The notes under the pieces were generated by a model. It saw only the letters and a program-made list of their open reading frames with translations. It had not been told where the DNA came from and searched no databases. The position numbers and the translations under genes are program-made. This document shows, piece after piece, positions 52,134 through 61,349 of a stretch of DNA of 64,000 nt. The DNA is from Streptomyces sp. NBC_00234. Lineage in GTDB: Bacteria; Actinomycetota; Actinomycetes; Streptomycetales; Streptomycetaceae. Location: assembly GCF_036195325.1 (NCBI RefSeq), contig NZ_CP108101.1:310001-374000 (forward strand), given 5' to 3'. The number at the start of each line of letters is the position of its first letter. Position 1 is the stretch's first letter.

Positions 52134-53624
52134 TCAGATCTGACTGCCCCTGGACTTCTTGAGCGTGCTCTGGGGCAGGGCCAGCTCGATCTCCTCGCGC
52201 AGATCCTCGATCTTCGCGTACCCCGCGAACTGGCCGGTGAGCCGGTACATCTCGCGCAGCCTGTCCCAGGTGCGGTGCGAGGAGGTCTCCCCCATCGACA
52301 CCAGGGCGAGCCGTGCGTACCGGTCGGCCTGCTCGGGGTCGTTGGCGATGAAGCAGGCCGAGGCGAGCGAGATGTAGTCGAAGATCTTGGACCGCTGACG
52401 GCCGTTGATGCGGAGGTCCAGCGCCTGCTTGGCATGGCGCTGCGCGGTGGTCGCTGCCGACGGATCGTGCTCGGCGAGCGTGCGGAACGCGAGTGCCTGC
52501 ATCCCGTGCATGTCCGCCTCGTCGAACATCTGCATCCAACTGGGCGGCGGGACGTCCCCCTTGTCCGAGACGAAGAGCTCCTCCGCCTCTCCGAGGGTGC
52601 GCCGCATGGCCTGGCCGCGGCCCATGGAAGCCTGGGCCCACGCCTCGATGGTGTGGAGCATGGCCCTGGTACGCGGGAGTGTCTCGTCGCCGGAACCCGA
52701 CTTGGCGAGCTTCATCAGGTCCAGGGCGTCGTCGGGGCGGCCCAGGTGCACCATCTGGCGTGCCGCCCTGGACAGCGCCTCGCCCGCGCGAGGACGGTCA
52801 CCGCCCTCGCGCGCCGCGTGGGCGGCGATGACGAAGTACTTCTGGGCGGTGGGTTCGAGGCCGACGTCGTGGGACATCCAGCCCGCGAGGACGGCGAGAT
52901 TGGCAGCGACGCCCCACAGGCGGCGCTGGAGATGGTCGGGGTGGCGGTAGGCGAGCATGCCGCCCACTTCGTTGAGCTGACCCACGACCGCCTTGCGCTG
53001 GAGGCCGCCGCCCCGGGACGCGTCCCAGGCACGGAACACCTCGACCGAGCGCTCGAGAGCCTCGATCTCCTCGGAGCCGATGGGCGCCGCCTCGTACCGG
53101 TCGTAACCGGCGTTGTCGGCGTACATCGGATCGTTGAGCCGTGGTGCGTCGGCCGCCAGAGCGGGGTCGGTGTGCAGCCAGTCGTACATGGCGCCGGTGA
53201 TGGCTGAGCCAGCGGCGAGCGCGGCGCCCGCGCCCACCAAGCCGCGTCGGTTGAGCATGAGGTCCATTCCCGTGAATTCGGTGAGGACCGCTGCCGTCCG
53301 TTCGGGCGCCCACGGAAGGCCGTCGGGATTCTTCTCCGTCCCGGCGTCCCGCCGTTTCCCCACACGCCCGCGCCGGCCGAACCCGAGGTCCTCGATGGTC
53401 ACGACACGGCCGAGTCGCTCGGTGAACAGGGCAGCCAGCACTTCGGGCACCGGATCGCGTGGGGACTCCCCCATGTCGATCCAACGCCTGACCCGCGAGG
53501 TATCGGTCGCCAGTTGGAGGTGGCCCATGGCCGCCGCCTGTCGGTTCACCATTCTCGCGAGTTCGCCCTTGGACCATCCGGCCAGGCCGAACAGGTCGTT
53601 CAGGCGGGTGTTGGGTTCTCCGCT
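52134..53624 (-). CDS. NsdA/NsdB-like TPR-containing regulatory protein
   Basis: A 496-residue protein starting at GTG 53624 (VSGEPNTRLND). The N terminus has a helix-turn-helix-like region (LNDLFGLAGWSKGELARMVNRQAAAMG ... TDTSRVRRWIDMGESPRDPVPEVLAALFTERLGRVVTIEDLGFG). The long helical remainder contains TPR-like helices (for example LWGVAANLAVLAGWMSHDVGLEPTAQKYFVIAAHAAREGG). This arrangement is that of the NsdA/NsdB group, negative regulators of antibiotic synthesis and development in Streptomyces. Group membership is by resemblance; the target genes are unknown. It is divergent from an APH-fold gene, with phased repeats between. Confidence 0.8.
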   Translation of the reverse strand, partial: SGEPNTRLNDLFGLAGWSKGELARMVNRQAAAMGHLQLATDTSRVRRWIDMGESPRDPVPEVLAALFTERLGRVVTIEDLGFGRRGRVGKRRDAGTEKNPDGLPWAPERTAAVLTEFTGMDLMLNRRGLVGAGAALAAGSAITGAMYDWLHTDPALAADAPRLNDPMYADNAGYDRYEAAPIGSEEIEALERSVEVFRAWDASRGGGLQRKAVVGQLNEVGGMLAYRHPDHLQRRLWGVAANLAVLAGWMSHDVGLEPTAQKYFVIAAHAAREGGDRPRAGEALSRAARQMVHLGRPDDALDLMKLAKSGSGDETLPRTRAMLHTIEAWAQASMGRGQAMRRTLGEAEELFVSDKGDVPPPSWMQMFDEADMHGMQALAFRTLAEHDPSAATTAQRHAKQALDLRINGRQRSKIFDYISLASACFIANDPEQADRYARLALVSMGETSSHRTWDRLREMYRLTGQFAGYAKIEDLREEIELALPQSTLKKSRGSQI

Positions 53625-53665
53625 CACGTCAAGCCCCCAGGTTCTCGGCTGACTTGACACTAACC

Positions 53666-53720
53666 CCCTGGCAGATGCGGGTCGACTATTCGCCAGGGTT
53701 CGCCAGGGTGCGCCAGATGG
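53666..53720. repeat. Short repeats spaced one helical turn apart, upstream of the NsdA-like gene
   Basis: CGCCAGGGTT, CGCCAGGGTG and CGCCAGATGG are three tandem 10-base units (53691-53720), and CCCTGGC at 53666-53672 is an inverted copy of GCCAGGG. A further CCCCAGGGTGCC occurs at about 53783. The ten-base period puts the sites on one face of the helix, as in operators bound cooperatively. Confidence 0.55.
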
Positions 53721-53858
53721 TCTGCCACCCGCGGCCCGGTGTCAGGTAGGAAAGCGCCACCCCGCCCGGCAGCCCTAGGTACTCCCCAGGGTGCCGGACG
53801 GCCGCCGGCCGGGGCGGCGCACGTAACTTGTCGGCGCACGAAGGGATCTGTCTCGCCC

Positions 53859-54992
53859 ATGTACACAGCATCGTCCTCCGTGTCCGCCCCGCCCCGCCCG
53901 CTCCGTCCCATGGGGGCGGGTGGCGGACCGTATCTCGACCCCCATGCCGCACCGGCGCCCGGCCTGGGTCGGATCCGGCGTCCGGCGGGGCTGGGTACGC
54001 AACCGCTCAGCGGAAGAATCGACTTGTCCGGTCCCCAGGGCGCGCAGCTGAGGATGGCCATCGCCTCGGTGCACCGCATCTGCCCCGAGTTCAACCCGGT
54101 ACAGGTGCTGCGGCGCAGCGGCCGTTCGGTGCTGATCGTCGGCACGACCGGGCGCACCACCGCGGTGGCCAAGTGTTTACTGGACCACTCCCCCGCGTGG
54201 ACGGAGCGGTTCCGGCACGAAATAGCTGCCTACCGCGCCTTCGTCCGTCATCGCCCACCGGTGCGGGCACCCCGGCTCATCGCCGCGGACCCGGAGAACT
54301 GCACGCTGGTGATCGAGCGCATGCCGGGACGGGTCGCGGCTCTGACGAGGCATCCGGTGGAGGCCCCGCCGAGGGCCGATGTGCGGGCGGCTCTCGGTGC
54401 GATCAACCGGGTCAACAGCTGGCGACCGCCGGCGGGCCTGTTCGAGGCACCGCTGGACTACGCCTCCCGGATCGCCCGCTATCACGAGTTGGGCCTCTTC
54501 ACCGACCGTGACCTGGGTGATCTACAGAAGCTGCTGCACGGTCTGGCCCATGCGGGCGGCAAGCAGGGCATGGGCCAGTTCTGCCACGGCGACGCGCTCC
54601 TGTCGAACATCCTGCTGTCGCCCACCGGCCCCGTGCTCGTCGACTGGGAGCACGCCGGCTGGTATCTGCCGGGGTACGACCTGGCGACACTGTGGGCGGT
54701 GCTCGGTGACGCCCCGGTGGCGCGGCGCCAGATCAGTCAGCTGGCCCAGGTCAACGGCCCGGCGGCGCGTGACGCGTTCCTGGTGAACCTCATGCTCGTC
54801 CTGACGCGGGAGATCCGTACGTACGAGACCGCCGTGCAGCGGACCATGCGGGAGGCGCCGCCGGTGGGCGGCGGCCAGGACAGGCCGGGCGCTCTCTCCT
54901 CGGGCGAGGAGCAGCGGCTGCTGCTGCGCAGGCTGCACGACGACTGCGCGATGGCACGCCGGGCCGTGCGTGCCGCCGTGGGAACCCGCTGA
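53859..54992 (+). CDS. APH-fold phosphotransferase-like protein
   Basis: A 377-residue protein of the aminoglycoside phosphotransferase/protein-kinase-like fold. Brenner's loop [41 protein letters not shown] (about 240-280) has the catalytic Asp of HGD and the metal-binding DWE. The N-terminal lobe has [26 protein letters not shown] (Lys in VAKCLL). A disordered, proline-rich N terminus precedes it. It starts at ATG 53859. These kinase-like proteins act on varied small molecules; antibiotic resistance is not implied. Divergent from the NsdA-like gene, a pairing that suggests a shared regulatory context. Confidence 0.83.
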   Translation: MYTASSSVSAPPRPLRPMGAGGGPYLDPHAAPAPGLGRIRRPAGLGTQPLSGRIDLSGPQGAQLRMAIASVHRICPEFNPVQVLRRSGRSVLIVGTTGRTTAVAKCLLDHSPAWTERFRHEIAAYRAFVRHRPPVRAPRLIAADPENCTLVIERMPGRVAALTRHPVEAPPRADVRAALGAINRVNSWRPPAGLFEAPLDYASRIARYHELGLFTDRDLGDLQKLLHGLAHAGGKQGMGQFCHGDALLSNILLSPTGPVLVDWEHAGWYLPGYDLATLWAVLGDAPVARRQISQLAQVNGPAARDAFLVNLMLVLTREIRTYETAVQRTMREAPPVGGGQDRPGALSSGEEQRLLLRRLHDDCAMARRAVRAAVGTR

Positions 54993-55009
54993 CCGCATCG
55001 ACGGGGATG

Positions 55010-55055
55010 AGCGTGCTGCGGGACCGGTGCCGACACATCGGTTCCGCAGCACGCT
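55010..55055. terminator. Long terminator hairpin between APH-like and ThuA-dehydrogenase genes
   Basis: AGCGTGCTGCGG (55010-55021) pairs perfectly with CCGCAGCACGCT (55044-55055); inner bases extend the stem to about 20 bp with two mismatches. It lies between convergent genes and probably ends both transcripts. Confidence 0.75.
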
Positions 55056-55118
55056 GGTGTGCTGTCCGGGATCAGGCCCCGGGGCAGCCCTCAGGGGCTA
55101 CGCGTCAGGGCCTGGCGG

Positions 55119-58100
55119 TCAGGGGCTCCTGAAGTCGACCGCGTCCACGTCGAACGAGTTGTTCTGCGGGGACGTGAAGACCACATAGAGCTTGTGGGTG
55201 CCCGCCAGTTCCTTGACCGGGACGGCCGTGGTCGCCTGATAGGTGTCCCAGCCGCCGGTGTTGGGGACGGGTGTGGTGGCGAGCAGGTCTCCGTCGGGGG
55301 CGTCCGCGCGCAGTTCGATCGCGCCCACGCCGTACGGCGAGGAGAGCGTGTAGCCGACGGTCGCGATGCCCTCCAGGCTCATCGGATCGAAGGCGACCCA
55401 GTCGCCGTCGGACACGTCCCCGATCCGTTTGCCGTTCTCGGCGCCGGCCTGCGAGACGATCCGGGTGCCTGACTGGGCGTCGTGGTATTCGGCCTGCTTG
55501 TGCTTCGGCTGGAGCACCGAACGCCCGTAGCCGGTGAGGGCGGAGACGCCGTCGCCGCCCTTGTCGGTGTACTTGGCGTTGAGTACGTAGGTGAGGTCGG
55601 CGCCCTCGGGGTGGCCGCCCAGATCACCGGTGTCCACGGTTCCCTCGCAGCCGGGGATGTCGGTGGTGGGGTGTTCGTGGTCGTCGTGGCCGAGGGCCGG
55701 ATTGACGGTGACCTTGGTGCAGTCGACGGGGCCGTCCTCGGGGTCGGTGACGGTGACCTTGTACGGGATCTTGTCGCCGAACTCGATGAGCTTGCCGCTG
55801 ACCGGGAAGTCGATGGTGACCTTCGGCGCGGTGTTGCCCGCGGTGACGGGGATGTTCGCGTAGCCGGACTTGCCGCTGGAGTCGGTGACCTTCAGCTGGG
55901 CGGTGAAGTCCCCCTTGGTGGTGTAGGTGTGACTGGCGTCGGCCTCCGTCGAGTCGTAGGTTCCGTCGCCGTCGAAGTCCCAGGCGTAGCTGAGCGAGTC
56001 GCCGTCGGGGTCACTGCTGCCCCGGCTGGAGAAGTCGACGCTCAGCGGGACGGGGCCGTCGGTGGCCGAGGCGGTGGCCTTGGCCACGGGAATGCGCTGC
56101 CCCTGGGCGTAGTCGATGCGGTAGAGGCCGGAGTCGTTGTTGCCGCCGCCGAAGGAGGAGCCCCATTCCAGGACGTAGAGCGAGCCGTCGGGGCCGAAGG
56201 TCATGTCCATGGGCTTGTTGAACTTCTGCGAGGACAGGAAGTCGTTGATCTTGAGCAGCTTCTCGTCCTTGTCGAAGCGGACTTCCTTGACGTAGTTGCG
56301 CGACCACTCGTAGAAGAAGCTCGCGCCCTCGAAGTAGGCGGGGAACTTCGTGGTGGAGGGGTTCTTCGGGTCGTAGTGGTAGACCGGGCCGCTCATCGGG
56401 GCCGATCCGCCGCTGCCGACCTCGGGGAACTCCGTGGACGCGCCGTAGCCGTACCAGATCTCCGGCTGCTGGATCGCCGGGAGTTCGGTCAGGCCGGTGT
56501 TGTTGGGCGAGGGGTTGACCGGCTTGGCGCAGTCGAACTTCGCGCCGACGACCTTGGTGTCCGGGTCGTAGGGTGCGTACGCCTGGTTGTTGCCGTGGCA
56601 GAAGGGCCAGCCGAAGTTGCCGGCCTTCTTGATGACGTTGTACTCGACGAGTCCCTCGGGCCCCCGGTCGGTGGTGGGCAGTCCGCGGTCGGGGCCGTAG
56701 TCGGAGGCGTGGACGTAGCCGGTCTTCGGGTCGACCGTGAAGCGGAAGGGGTTGCGGAAGCCCATCGCGTAGATCTCGGGGCGGGTCTTGGGGGTGCCCC
56801 GCTCGAAGAGGTTGCCCTTGGGGATGGTGTAGCCGCCGGAGTCCTTGGGCTTGATGCGCAGGATCTTGCCCCGGAGGTCGTTGGTGTTGCCGGAGGTGCG
56901 TGCCGCGTCGAGCATCTCCTTGCCCTCGCGCCAGTCCAGCGGGGCGTAGCCCTGCCAGTTCGGGTCGAGGTTGGGCGGGGTGTCGTCGCCGACGCCGAGG
57001 TAGAGGGTGCGGTCGGGGCCGAACTCCACGGCGCCGCCGGTGTGTCCGGGTTCGGGGAAGGTGCGGTCCCGGTAGGCGGGGACGTCGAGGAGCTTCTTCT
57101 CGCTGGCCGGGTCGAGGGTGTTGCCCTTGACCGTGAAGCGGGAGAGCCGGTTGACGTCCTCGGTGGCGCCGGCCGGGGCGTAGTAGAGGTAGATCCAGTG
57201 GTTGTCCTTGAACGCCGGGTCGAGTTCCATGCCGACGAGGCCGTCCTCGCCGCCCGAGTAGACGTCGAGCTTGCCCGCCGTGGTGGTGGCGTGGGTGGCG
57301 GGGTCGAAGATGTTCACTTCGCCGCTGCGCTGGATGTAGAAGACGCGGCCGTCCTTGGCTACGTCGAGCTCCATCGGGTCGGCGGTGTTGTCGTCGAGGG
57401 TGACCTTCTCGTAGCCGTTCCAGACGGTGCCGCCGCAGTCGCCGGGCTGGTTGTCCGCGGCCCACCGGAGACCACCGATGACGTGGTCACGGAAGGCGGG
57501 TTCGCTGTACGAAGGGGTGTCGTGGCCCATCGCGGTGGCCCAGACCTTGCCGCCCTCGGTGTTGCGGCACCAGGAGATGGGGTGGTCCGCACCCATCGCC
57601 GAGCCGCCGGGGTTGTACGTGGTCTCGTCGGCGGTGACGAGGACGTGGACGTCGCCGCGGGGGTTGGCGTCGAAGTTGTACCACTCCTCGGGGCGCTCCC
57701 AGCGTTCGGGGAGACCGGCGGTGGAGGGGTGGACCCGGTCGGCGACCTTGGCGGTTCCCTTGAGGACGCCGGGTGAGTGGGCGGGCATGTGGGCGCCGCC
57801 GTTGATGACCTCGTCCCACCAGGGGAACTGCTCCTCCACGCCCATGTCGAGGGTGTTGTGGAGGGCTACGATGCCGCCTCCCCCGCGTACGTAGGTCTGC
57901 ATGGCCTCGCGCTGGGCGTCGGTGTCCCAGACCATGCCGGAGTTCTGGAGCATGACGATGGCGTCGAAGCCGGCGAGCTTGGCGTCGTCGAAGACGGTGG
58001 GGTCGGCGGTTTCGACGAGTTCGAAGTCGTTCTCGGCCGCTTCCTCCTTGAACATCTGGATGCCGGCGGGGATGGAGGAGTGCACGTAGCCGACGGCGCG

Positions 58101-58235
58101 GGTGAAGAGCAGGACGCGGAAGGCGGGGGCGTTGGCCGTGGTGGCGGCGGTGGCGGGCAGTGCGGTCAGCGCGAGGAGCAGTGCGCTCGCTAACGCGATG
58201 ACCATCCGTCGTATGTCACGAGCATGACAGCTCAC
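55119..58235 (-). CDS. Secreted ThuA / glucose-sorbosone dehydrogenase / PKD / CBM6 multidomain protein
   Basis: A 1038-residue exported protein starting at GTG 58235 (AGAGAGG upstream) with a signal peptide (IALASALLLALTALPATAA). Domains in order: ThuA-like (about 38-250; FRVLLFTRAVGYVHSSI, VALHNTLDMGVEEQFPWWDEVINGGAHMPAHSPG, AMGHDTPSYSEPAFRDHVIGGLRW); a six-bladed glucose/sorbosone dehydrogenase-like propeller (about 275-700; GHTGGAVEFGPDRTLYLGVGDDTPPN, RNPFRFTVDPKTGYVHASDYGPDRG, FGPDGSLYVLEWGSSFGGGN); a PKD domain (about 715-800; SSDPDGDSLSYAWDFDGDGTYDS); an Ig-like piece; and a C-terminal CBM6-like module (about 905-1038). ThuA proteins act in trehalose/keto-sugar pathways; the propeller is expected to use PQQ, which many Streptomyces do not make. 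Likely an extracellular carbohydrate-modifying enzyme. Last gene of the ABC operon. Confidence 0.9.
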   Translation of the reverse strand: MSCHARDIRRMVIALASALLLALTALPATAATTANAPAFRVLLFTRAVGYVHSSIPAGIQMFKEEAAENDFELVETADPTVFDDAKLAGFDAIVMLQNSGMVWDTDAQREAMQTYVRGGGGIVALHNTLDMGVEEQFPWWDEVINGGAHMPAHSPGVLKGTAKVADRVHPSTAGLPERWERPEEWYNFDANPRGDVHVLVTADETTYNPGGSAMGADHPISWCRNTEGGKVWATAMGHDTPSYSEPAFRDHVIGGLRWAADNQPGDCGGTVWNGYEKVTLDDNTADPMELDVAKDGRVFYIQRSGEVNIFDPATHATTTAGKLDVYSGGEDGLVGMELDPAFKDNHWIYLYYAPAGATEDVNRLSRFTVKGNTLDPASEKKLLDVPAYRDRTFPEPGHTGGAVEFGPDRTLYLGVGDDTPPNLDPNWQGYAPLDWREGKEMLDAARTSGNTNDLRGKILRIKPKDSGGYTIPKGNLFERGTPKTRPEIYAMGFRNPFRFTVDPKTGYVHASDYGPDRGLPTTDRGPEGLVEYNVIKKAGNFGWPFCHGNNQAYAPYDPDTKVVGAKFDCAKPVNPSPNNTGLTELPAIQQPEIWYGYGASTEFPEVGSGGSAPMSGPVYHYDPKNPSTTKFPAYFEGASFFYEWSRNYVKEVRFDKDEKLLKINDFLSSQKFNKPMDMTFGPDGSLYVLEWGSSFGGGNNDSGLYRIDYAQGQRIPVAKATASATDGPVPLSVDFSSRGSSDPDGDSLSYAWDFDGDGTYDSTEADASHTYTTKGDFTAQLKVTDSSGKSGYANIPVTAGNTAPKVTIDFPVSGKLIEFGDKIPYKVTVTDPEDGPVDCTKVTVNPALGHDDHEHPTTDIPGCEGTVDTGDLGGHPEGADLTYVLNAKYTDKGGDGVSALTGYGRSVLQPKHKQAEYHDAQSGTRIVSQAGAENGKRIGDVSDGDWVAFDPMSLEGIATVGYTLSSPYGVGAIELRADAPDGDLLATTPVPNTGGWDTYQATTAVPVKELAGTHKLYVVFTSPQNNSFDVDAVDFRSP

Positions 58236-58267
58236 GATGGATCCTCTCTGCGGTGGGACGGTCCGGA

Positions 58268-59143
58268 TCAGGGGGTGGTCGGCAGGGCCCGGCGCAGAAA
58301 GGCCAGACCGTCGGTGGCGATGGTGTCCTGGCTCGCGGCGAGCGGGCGCCAGACGGAAGCGGCGACCGCGATCGCGTCGTTGTGCGCGGTGAAGGACTCG
58401 ATACAGAGCGGGCCCCGGTAGCCCGCCCCCAGGAGCGCGGCGAGGAAGCCGGGCCAGTCGAGGCTGTCGGCGCCCGGGGTGCCGCGGTCGTTCGCGCAGA
58501 CCTGGACGTGGACGATGCGGCCCGCCGCGCGGTGGACGGCGTCGGGCAGGGAGCGCTCCTCGATGTTCTGGTGATAGGTGTCGAGTGCGATCCCGATGAC
58601 GTCCTCCGGCAGTCCGGCCAGCGCGTCGAGCGTCTGGCCGACCGTGTTGAGGAGGCTCGTCTCGTACCGGTTGAGGGGTTCCACCGCGATGCGTACGCCC
58701 GCGTCCCGTGCGTGCGCGACGACGGGGGCGAGGTTCTCCCGCAACTCCTCGTACGCCGCGGCGCGTTCGGCCCGGTTCATCCGCCAGGTGCGACCGACCG
58801 CCGTGTACACGGGGCCGGCGACGGTCGGTGCCCCGAGGTCGTGGGCTGCGTCCACGCAGTGCCGGAGGTAGTCCTGGGTGACCTGGACGGTCCGCGGATC
58901 GGTGTGGACGAGATTGCGCTCCGGTGGCATCACCGCGATCACCGCGGCGGGCGCGAGGCCGGAGGCGCCGAGGAGTTTCGTCACGGCCGAGGGCTCCCAG
59001 TCCCGCACGTTCTCCAGCGGGATCTCGACACAGTCGAAGCCCCAACCCGACAGGCGCGGCAGGACGTCACCGAGTGCTTCGTACGTCACCGGGGAGTGCC
59101 AGATCCACGGGTTGGCCCCGAGCGGCAGTAAGGCGGAACTCAC
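58268..59143 (-). CDS. TIM-barrel sugar isomerase/epimerase-like protein
   Basis: A 291-residue AP-endonuclease-2-fold (xylose isomerase-like TIM barrel) protein, probably starting at GTG 59143. Metal-ligand elements of this family appear: Glu in FDCVEIPLENV, Glu in IAVEPLNRYETSLLN, Asp in IGIALDTYHQNIEE, His in GRIVHVQVCANDRG, and Glu in CIESFTAH. These are the conserved sites of D-tagatose 3-epimerase/IolE-like enzymes. Its start overlaps the stop of the binding-protein gene (GTGA). It probably isomerises or epimerises the sugar that the ABC importer brings in. Confidence 0.88.
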   Translation of the reverse strand: MSSALLPLGANPWIWHSPVTYEALGDVLPRLSGWGFDCVEIPLENVRDWEPSAVTKLLGASGLAPAAVIAVMPPERNLVHTDPRTVQVTQDYLRHCVDAAHDLGAPTVAGPVYTAVGRTWRMNRAERAAAYEELRENLAPVVAHARDAGVRIAVEPLNRYETSLLNTVGQTLDALAGLPEDVIGIALDTYHQNIEERSLPDAVHRAAGRIVHVQVCANDRGTPGADSLDWPGFLAALLGAGYRGPLCIESFTAHNDAIAVAASVWRPLAASQDTIATDGLAFLRRALPTTP

Positions 59144-60345
59144 TTCGTGCCTCCCCACTTCTCCGGGAAGCCGGGCAGGTTCTCGCAGCCGCACATCGCG
59201 TAGTGCAGGGGCGGCATGCCGGGCTGCAGGTACTGGTCGAGGGTCTCCTCGGTGACCGTGGGCTGCGGCAGCTTCCACTCCTTGGGGACCTGTTGACCGT
59301 TCAGAATCCTCAGCGCCGCGATGACGGGCGTACGCCACTGGAAGGTGGGGTAGGACGGCGCGATCGCGGTGAGCTTCTTCTCCTTCCATGCCTGGAGGAA
59401 GTCCTGCTGGTCCTCACCGGTGATGGGCGGTACGTCCTTGCCCGCGTCCTCGAACGCCTCGACGGCGGCGACGGCGGTCGCGCCGGAGTCCATCCAGACA
59501 CCGTCGATGTCGCCGTGCCGGGTCAGGGCGTCGGCGACGATCGACTTGGTCCTGGCCGGGTCGCCGTCGGTGAACTTCACGTCGACGACGTCGAGTCCGC
59601 TCTCGTCGAAGGCGACCTTCGCCGCGGACCAGCGGGTCTCCAGAACATCGACGCCGGGCGAGATCCGCAGGGCAAGGATCTTCCCCTTCGGCTTGACCTT
59701 CTCGACGAGGAAGTCCGCGGCGACCGCCCCGTATCCGTACCCGCCGACCGGATTGACGAAGGTGACCGCGCAGTCGCTCTCCACACCCCGGTCGAAGACG
59801 ATGACGGGCAGTTTCGCGCACGCCTGCTCGACCGCCGGGGTGAGGGTCGCCGTGGTGTTCGGGGAGACGATCAGGGCGTCGCAGCCCTTGCCGGTGAGCT
59901 CCTGGATGTCGGAGATCTGCTTGTCGTCCTTGCCCTGCGCGTCCAGGACGGTGAAGTCGGTGATCTCCTTGTGCAGGCCGACCTCGGCCCGCATGTTCTT
60001 CAGGCCCACCTGACGCCAGGGGTTGAACACTCCGGCGTTGGAGAAGCAGAGGTGGACGGAGCCGGTGTCCTTCTTGTACGAGGCCGTGTCGACGAGCTCC
60101 GGCCGGAGCATCTGCTCCCACGGCTTGTCCGCGGGACCCTCGGCGGTCTCCTTGCCGAGTGCGATCTGCCGGTCGTACTCGGTCCGGTCGAAGAACTTCG
60201 ACTGCGCACCGGTGCCGGCACCGCCGCCGCTCCCGGAGGCGGCGGGCTTGTCCGGTGGCGCGTCGCTCGTACAGCCGGCGAGGAGCGCGGCGCCGAGCAG
60301 GGCGGTGAGCGGGAGCAGGGAGTGTCGGGTCAGTCGGGTACTCAT
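59140..60345 (-). CDS. ABC sugar-binding lipoprotein
   Basis: A 401-residue periplasmic-binding-protein-type lipoprotein. Lipobox LLAGC at about residue 25, then a flexible Gly/Ser linker (about 27-48) and a type I sugar-binding fold (VHLCFSNAGVFNPWRQVGLKNMRAEVG ... LIVSPNTTATLTPAVEQACAKLPVIVFDRGVESD ... VWMDSGATAVAAVEAFEDAG) of the ribose/galactose class. It delivers substrate to the permeases encoded just upstream. Coupled at both ends by ATGA/GTGA overlaps. The ligand is unknown, probably a sugar or derivative. Confidence 0.92.
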   Translation of the reverse strand: MSTRLTRHSLLPLTALLGAALLAGCTSDAPPDKPAASGSGGGAGTGAQSKFFDRTEYDRQIALGKETAEGPADKPWEQMLRPELVDTASYKKDTGSVHLCFSNAGVFNPWRQVGLKNMRAEVGLHKEITDFTVLDAQGKDDKQISDIQELTGKGCDALIVSPNTTATLTPAVEQACAKLPVIVFDRGVESDCAVTFVNPVGGYGYGAVAADFLVEKVKPKGKILALRISPGVDVLETRWSAAKVAFDESGLDVVDVKFTDGDPARTKSIVADALTRHGDIDGVWMDSGATAVAAVEAFEDAGKDVPPITGEDQQDFLQAWKEKKLTAIAPSYPTFQWRTPVIAALRILNGQQVPKEWKLPQPTVTEETLDQYLQPGMPPLHYAMCGCENLPGFPEKWGGTK

Positions 60346-61349
60346 AGGGCTTTCCCTCCCGAGGATTCGGTGCGGCGGCGCAACCTGGACCAGTCGGCCG
60401 CGCCGAGTCCGACAGCGGCGATGACGATGACGCCTTGCACGGTGGATTCCAGGGCGCCCGAGACGCCCTGGAGGTTGAGCAGGGTGAAGAGGGCCTGGAG
60501 GGAGAAGGCTCCGGCCATCGCGCCGAGCACGGATCCGCGGCCTCCGCCGAGCACGACCCCGCCGAGGACGACGGCGGTGATGGCCTCGAACTCGTAGCCG
60601 CGGCCCGCCTGCGCGGACACTCCGGAGAATCCGCCGACGAGTACCGCGGCAAGCGCGGCGGCGGTGCCGGAGAGGACGAAAGCGAGGGTACGGGCCCGGG
60701 CGACCCGTACTCCGGAGAGCGCGGCGGCGCGTTCGCTGTCGCCGGTCGCGAGGAGCGTGCGGCCGAAGTCGGAGCGCATGAGCCGTACGGCGAGCAGCCC
60801 GACGGCGAGGCAGACCAGGACCGCCCAGGGCAGCCAGCCGAAGGCGCTGCCCCGGCCGAGCAGGCGGAACGCGGTGGGCAGTGCGCCGTGCGGGGAGCCA
60901 CCGGTCCAGAAGAAGACGGCGCCTTCGAGGATCAGCATCATGCCGAGCGTGGTGATGAACGACGGGACGCGCAGCAGGGTGGTGATCAGGCCGCTGACCA
61001 GTCCGGCCAGGGCTCCCGCCAGCAGCAGGATCGCGGTGACGAGCAGCCAGGGGGCTCCGGGGAAGGATCCGTACAGTTCGGCGGCGACCACGACGCCCGC
61101 GGTGACGACGGCTCCGACAGAGAGGTCGAACTCGCCGCAGACGATGACCAGGTACTGTCCCGCGGCGAGGATCACGAGCGGGGCGGCGCGCTTGACGAAG
61201 GCGAGGAACCGGTCCGGCTCGTAGAAGCCGGGGTCGGTGAGGGCGAGGGCCACGAGGAGCACGGCGAGCAGGGCGTAGACGGGTGCGGCGGTGCCCAGGG
61301 CGCGCACGGCGCGGCGGCCGGCGGGCAGCGCCTCGGCTGTGATGGTCAT
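60342..61349 (-). CDS. Sugar ABC transporter permease (second)
   Basis: A 335-residue RbsC/XylH-type permease with about ten membrane segments. Family elements are ILAAGQYLVIVCGEFDLSVGAVVTAG, FITTLGMMLILEGAVFFWTGG, LATGDSERAAALSGVRVARARTLAFVLSG and GRGYEFEAITAVVLGGVVLGGGRGSVLGAMAGA. It pairs with the neighbouring permease to form the translocation pathway. ATGA overlaps with both neighbours place it firmly in the operon. Confidence 0.92.
   Translation of the reverse strand: MTITAEALPAGRRAVRALGTAAPVYALLAVLLVALALTDPGFYEPDRFLAFVKRAAPLVILAAGQYLVIVCGEFDLSVGAVVTAGVVVAAELYGSFPGAPWLLVTAILLLAGALAGLVSGLITTLLRVPSFITTLGMMLILEGAVFFWTGGSPHGALPTAFRLLGRGSAFGWLPWAVLVCLAVGLLAVRLMRSDFGRTLLATGDSERAAALSGVRVARARTLAFVLSGTAAALAAVLVGGFSGVSAQAGRGYEFEAITAVVLGGVVLGGGRGSVLGAMAGAFSLQALFTLLNLQGVSGALESTVQGVIVIAAVGLGAADWSRLRRRTESSGGKAL

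Noticed and set aside
53859..54992. Aminoglycoside-resistance phosphotransferase
   Set aside because: Only the general APH fold is visible; position beside a developmental-type regulator and the disordered N terminus do not support a resistance call.
55482..57776. Antisense frame of 764 codons across the ThuA-dehydrogenase gene
   Set aside because: Shadow of a strongly biased reading frame; no recognisable domain or ribosome site.
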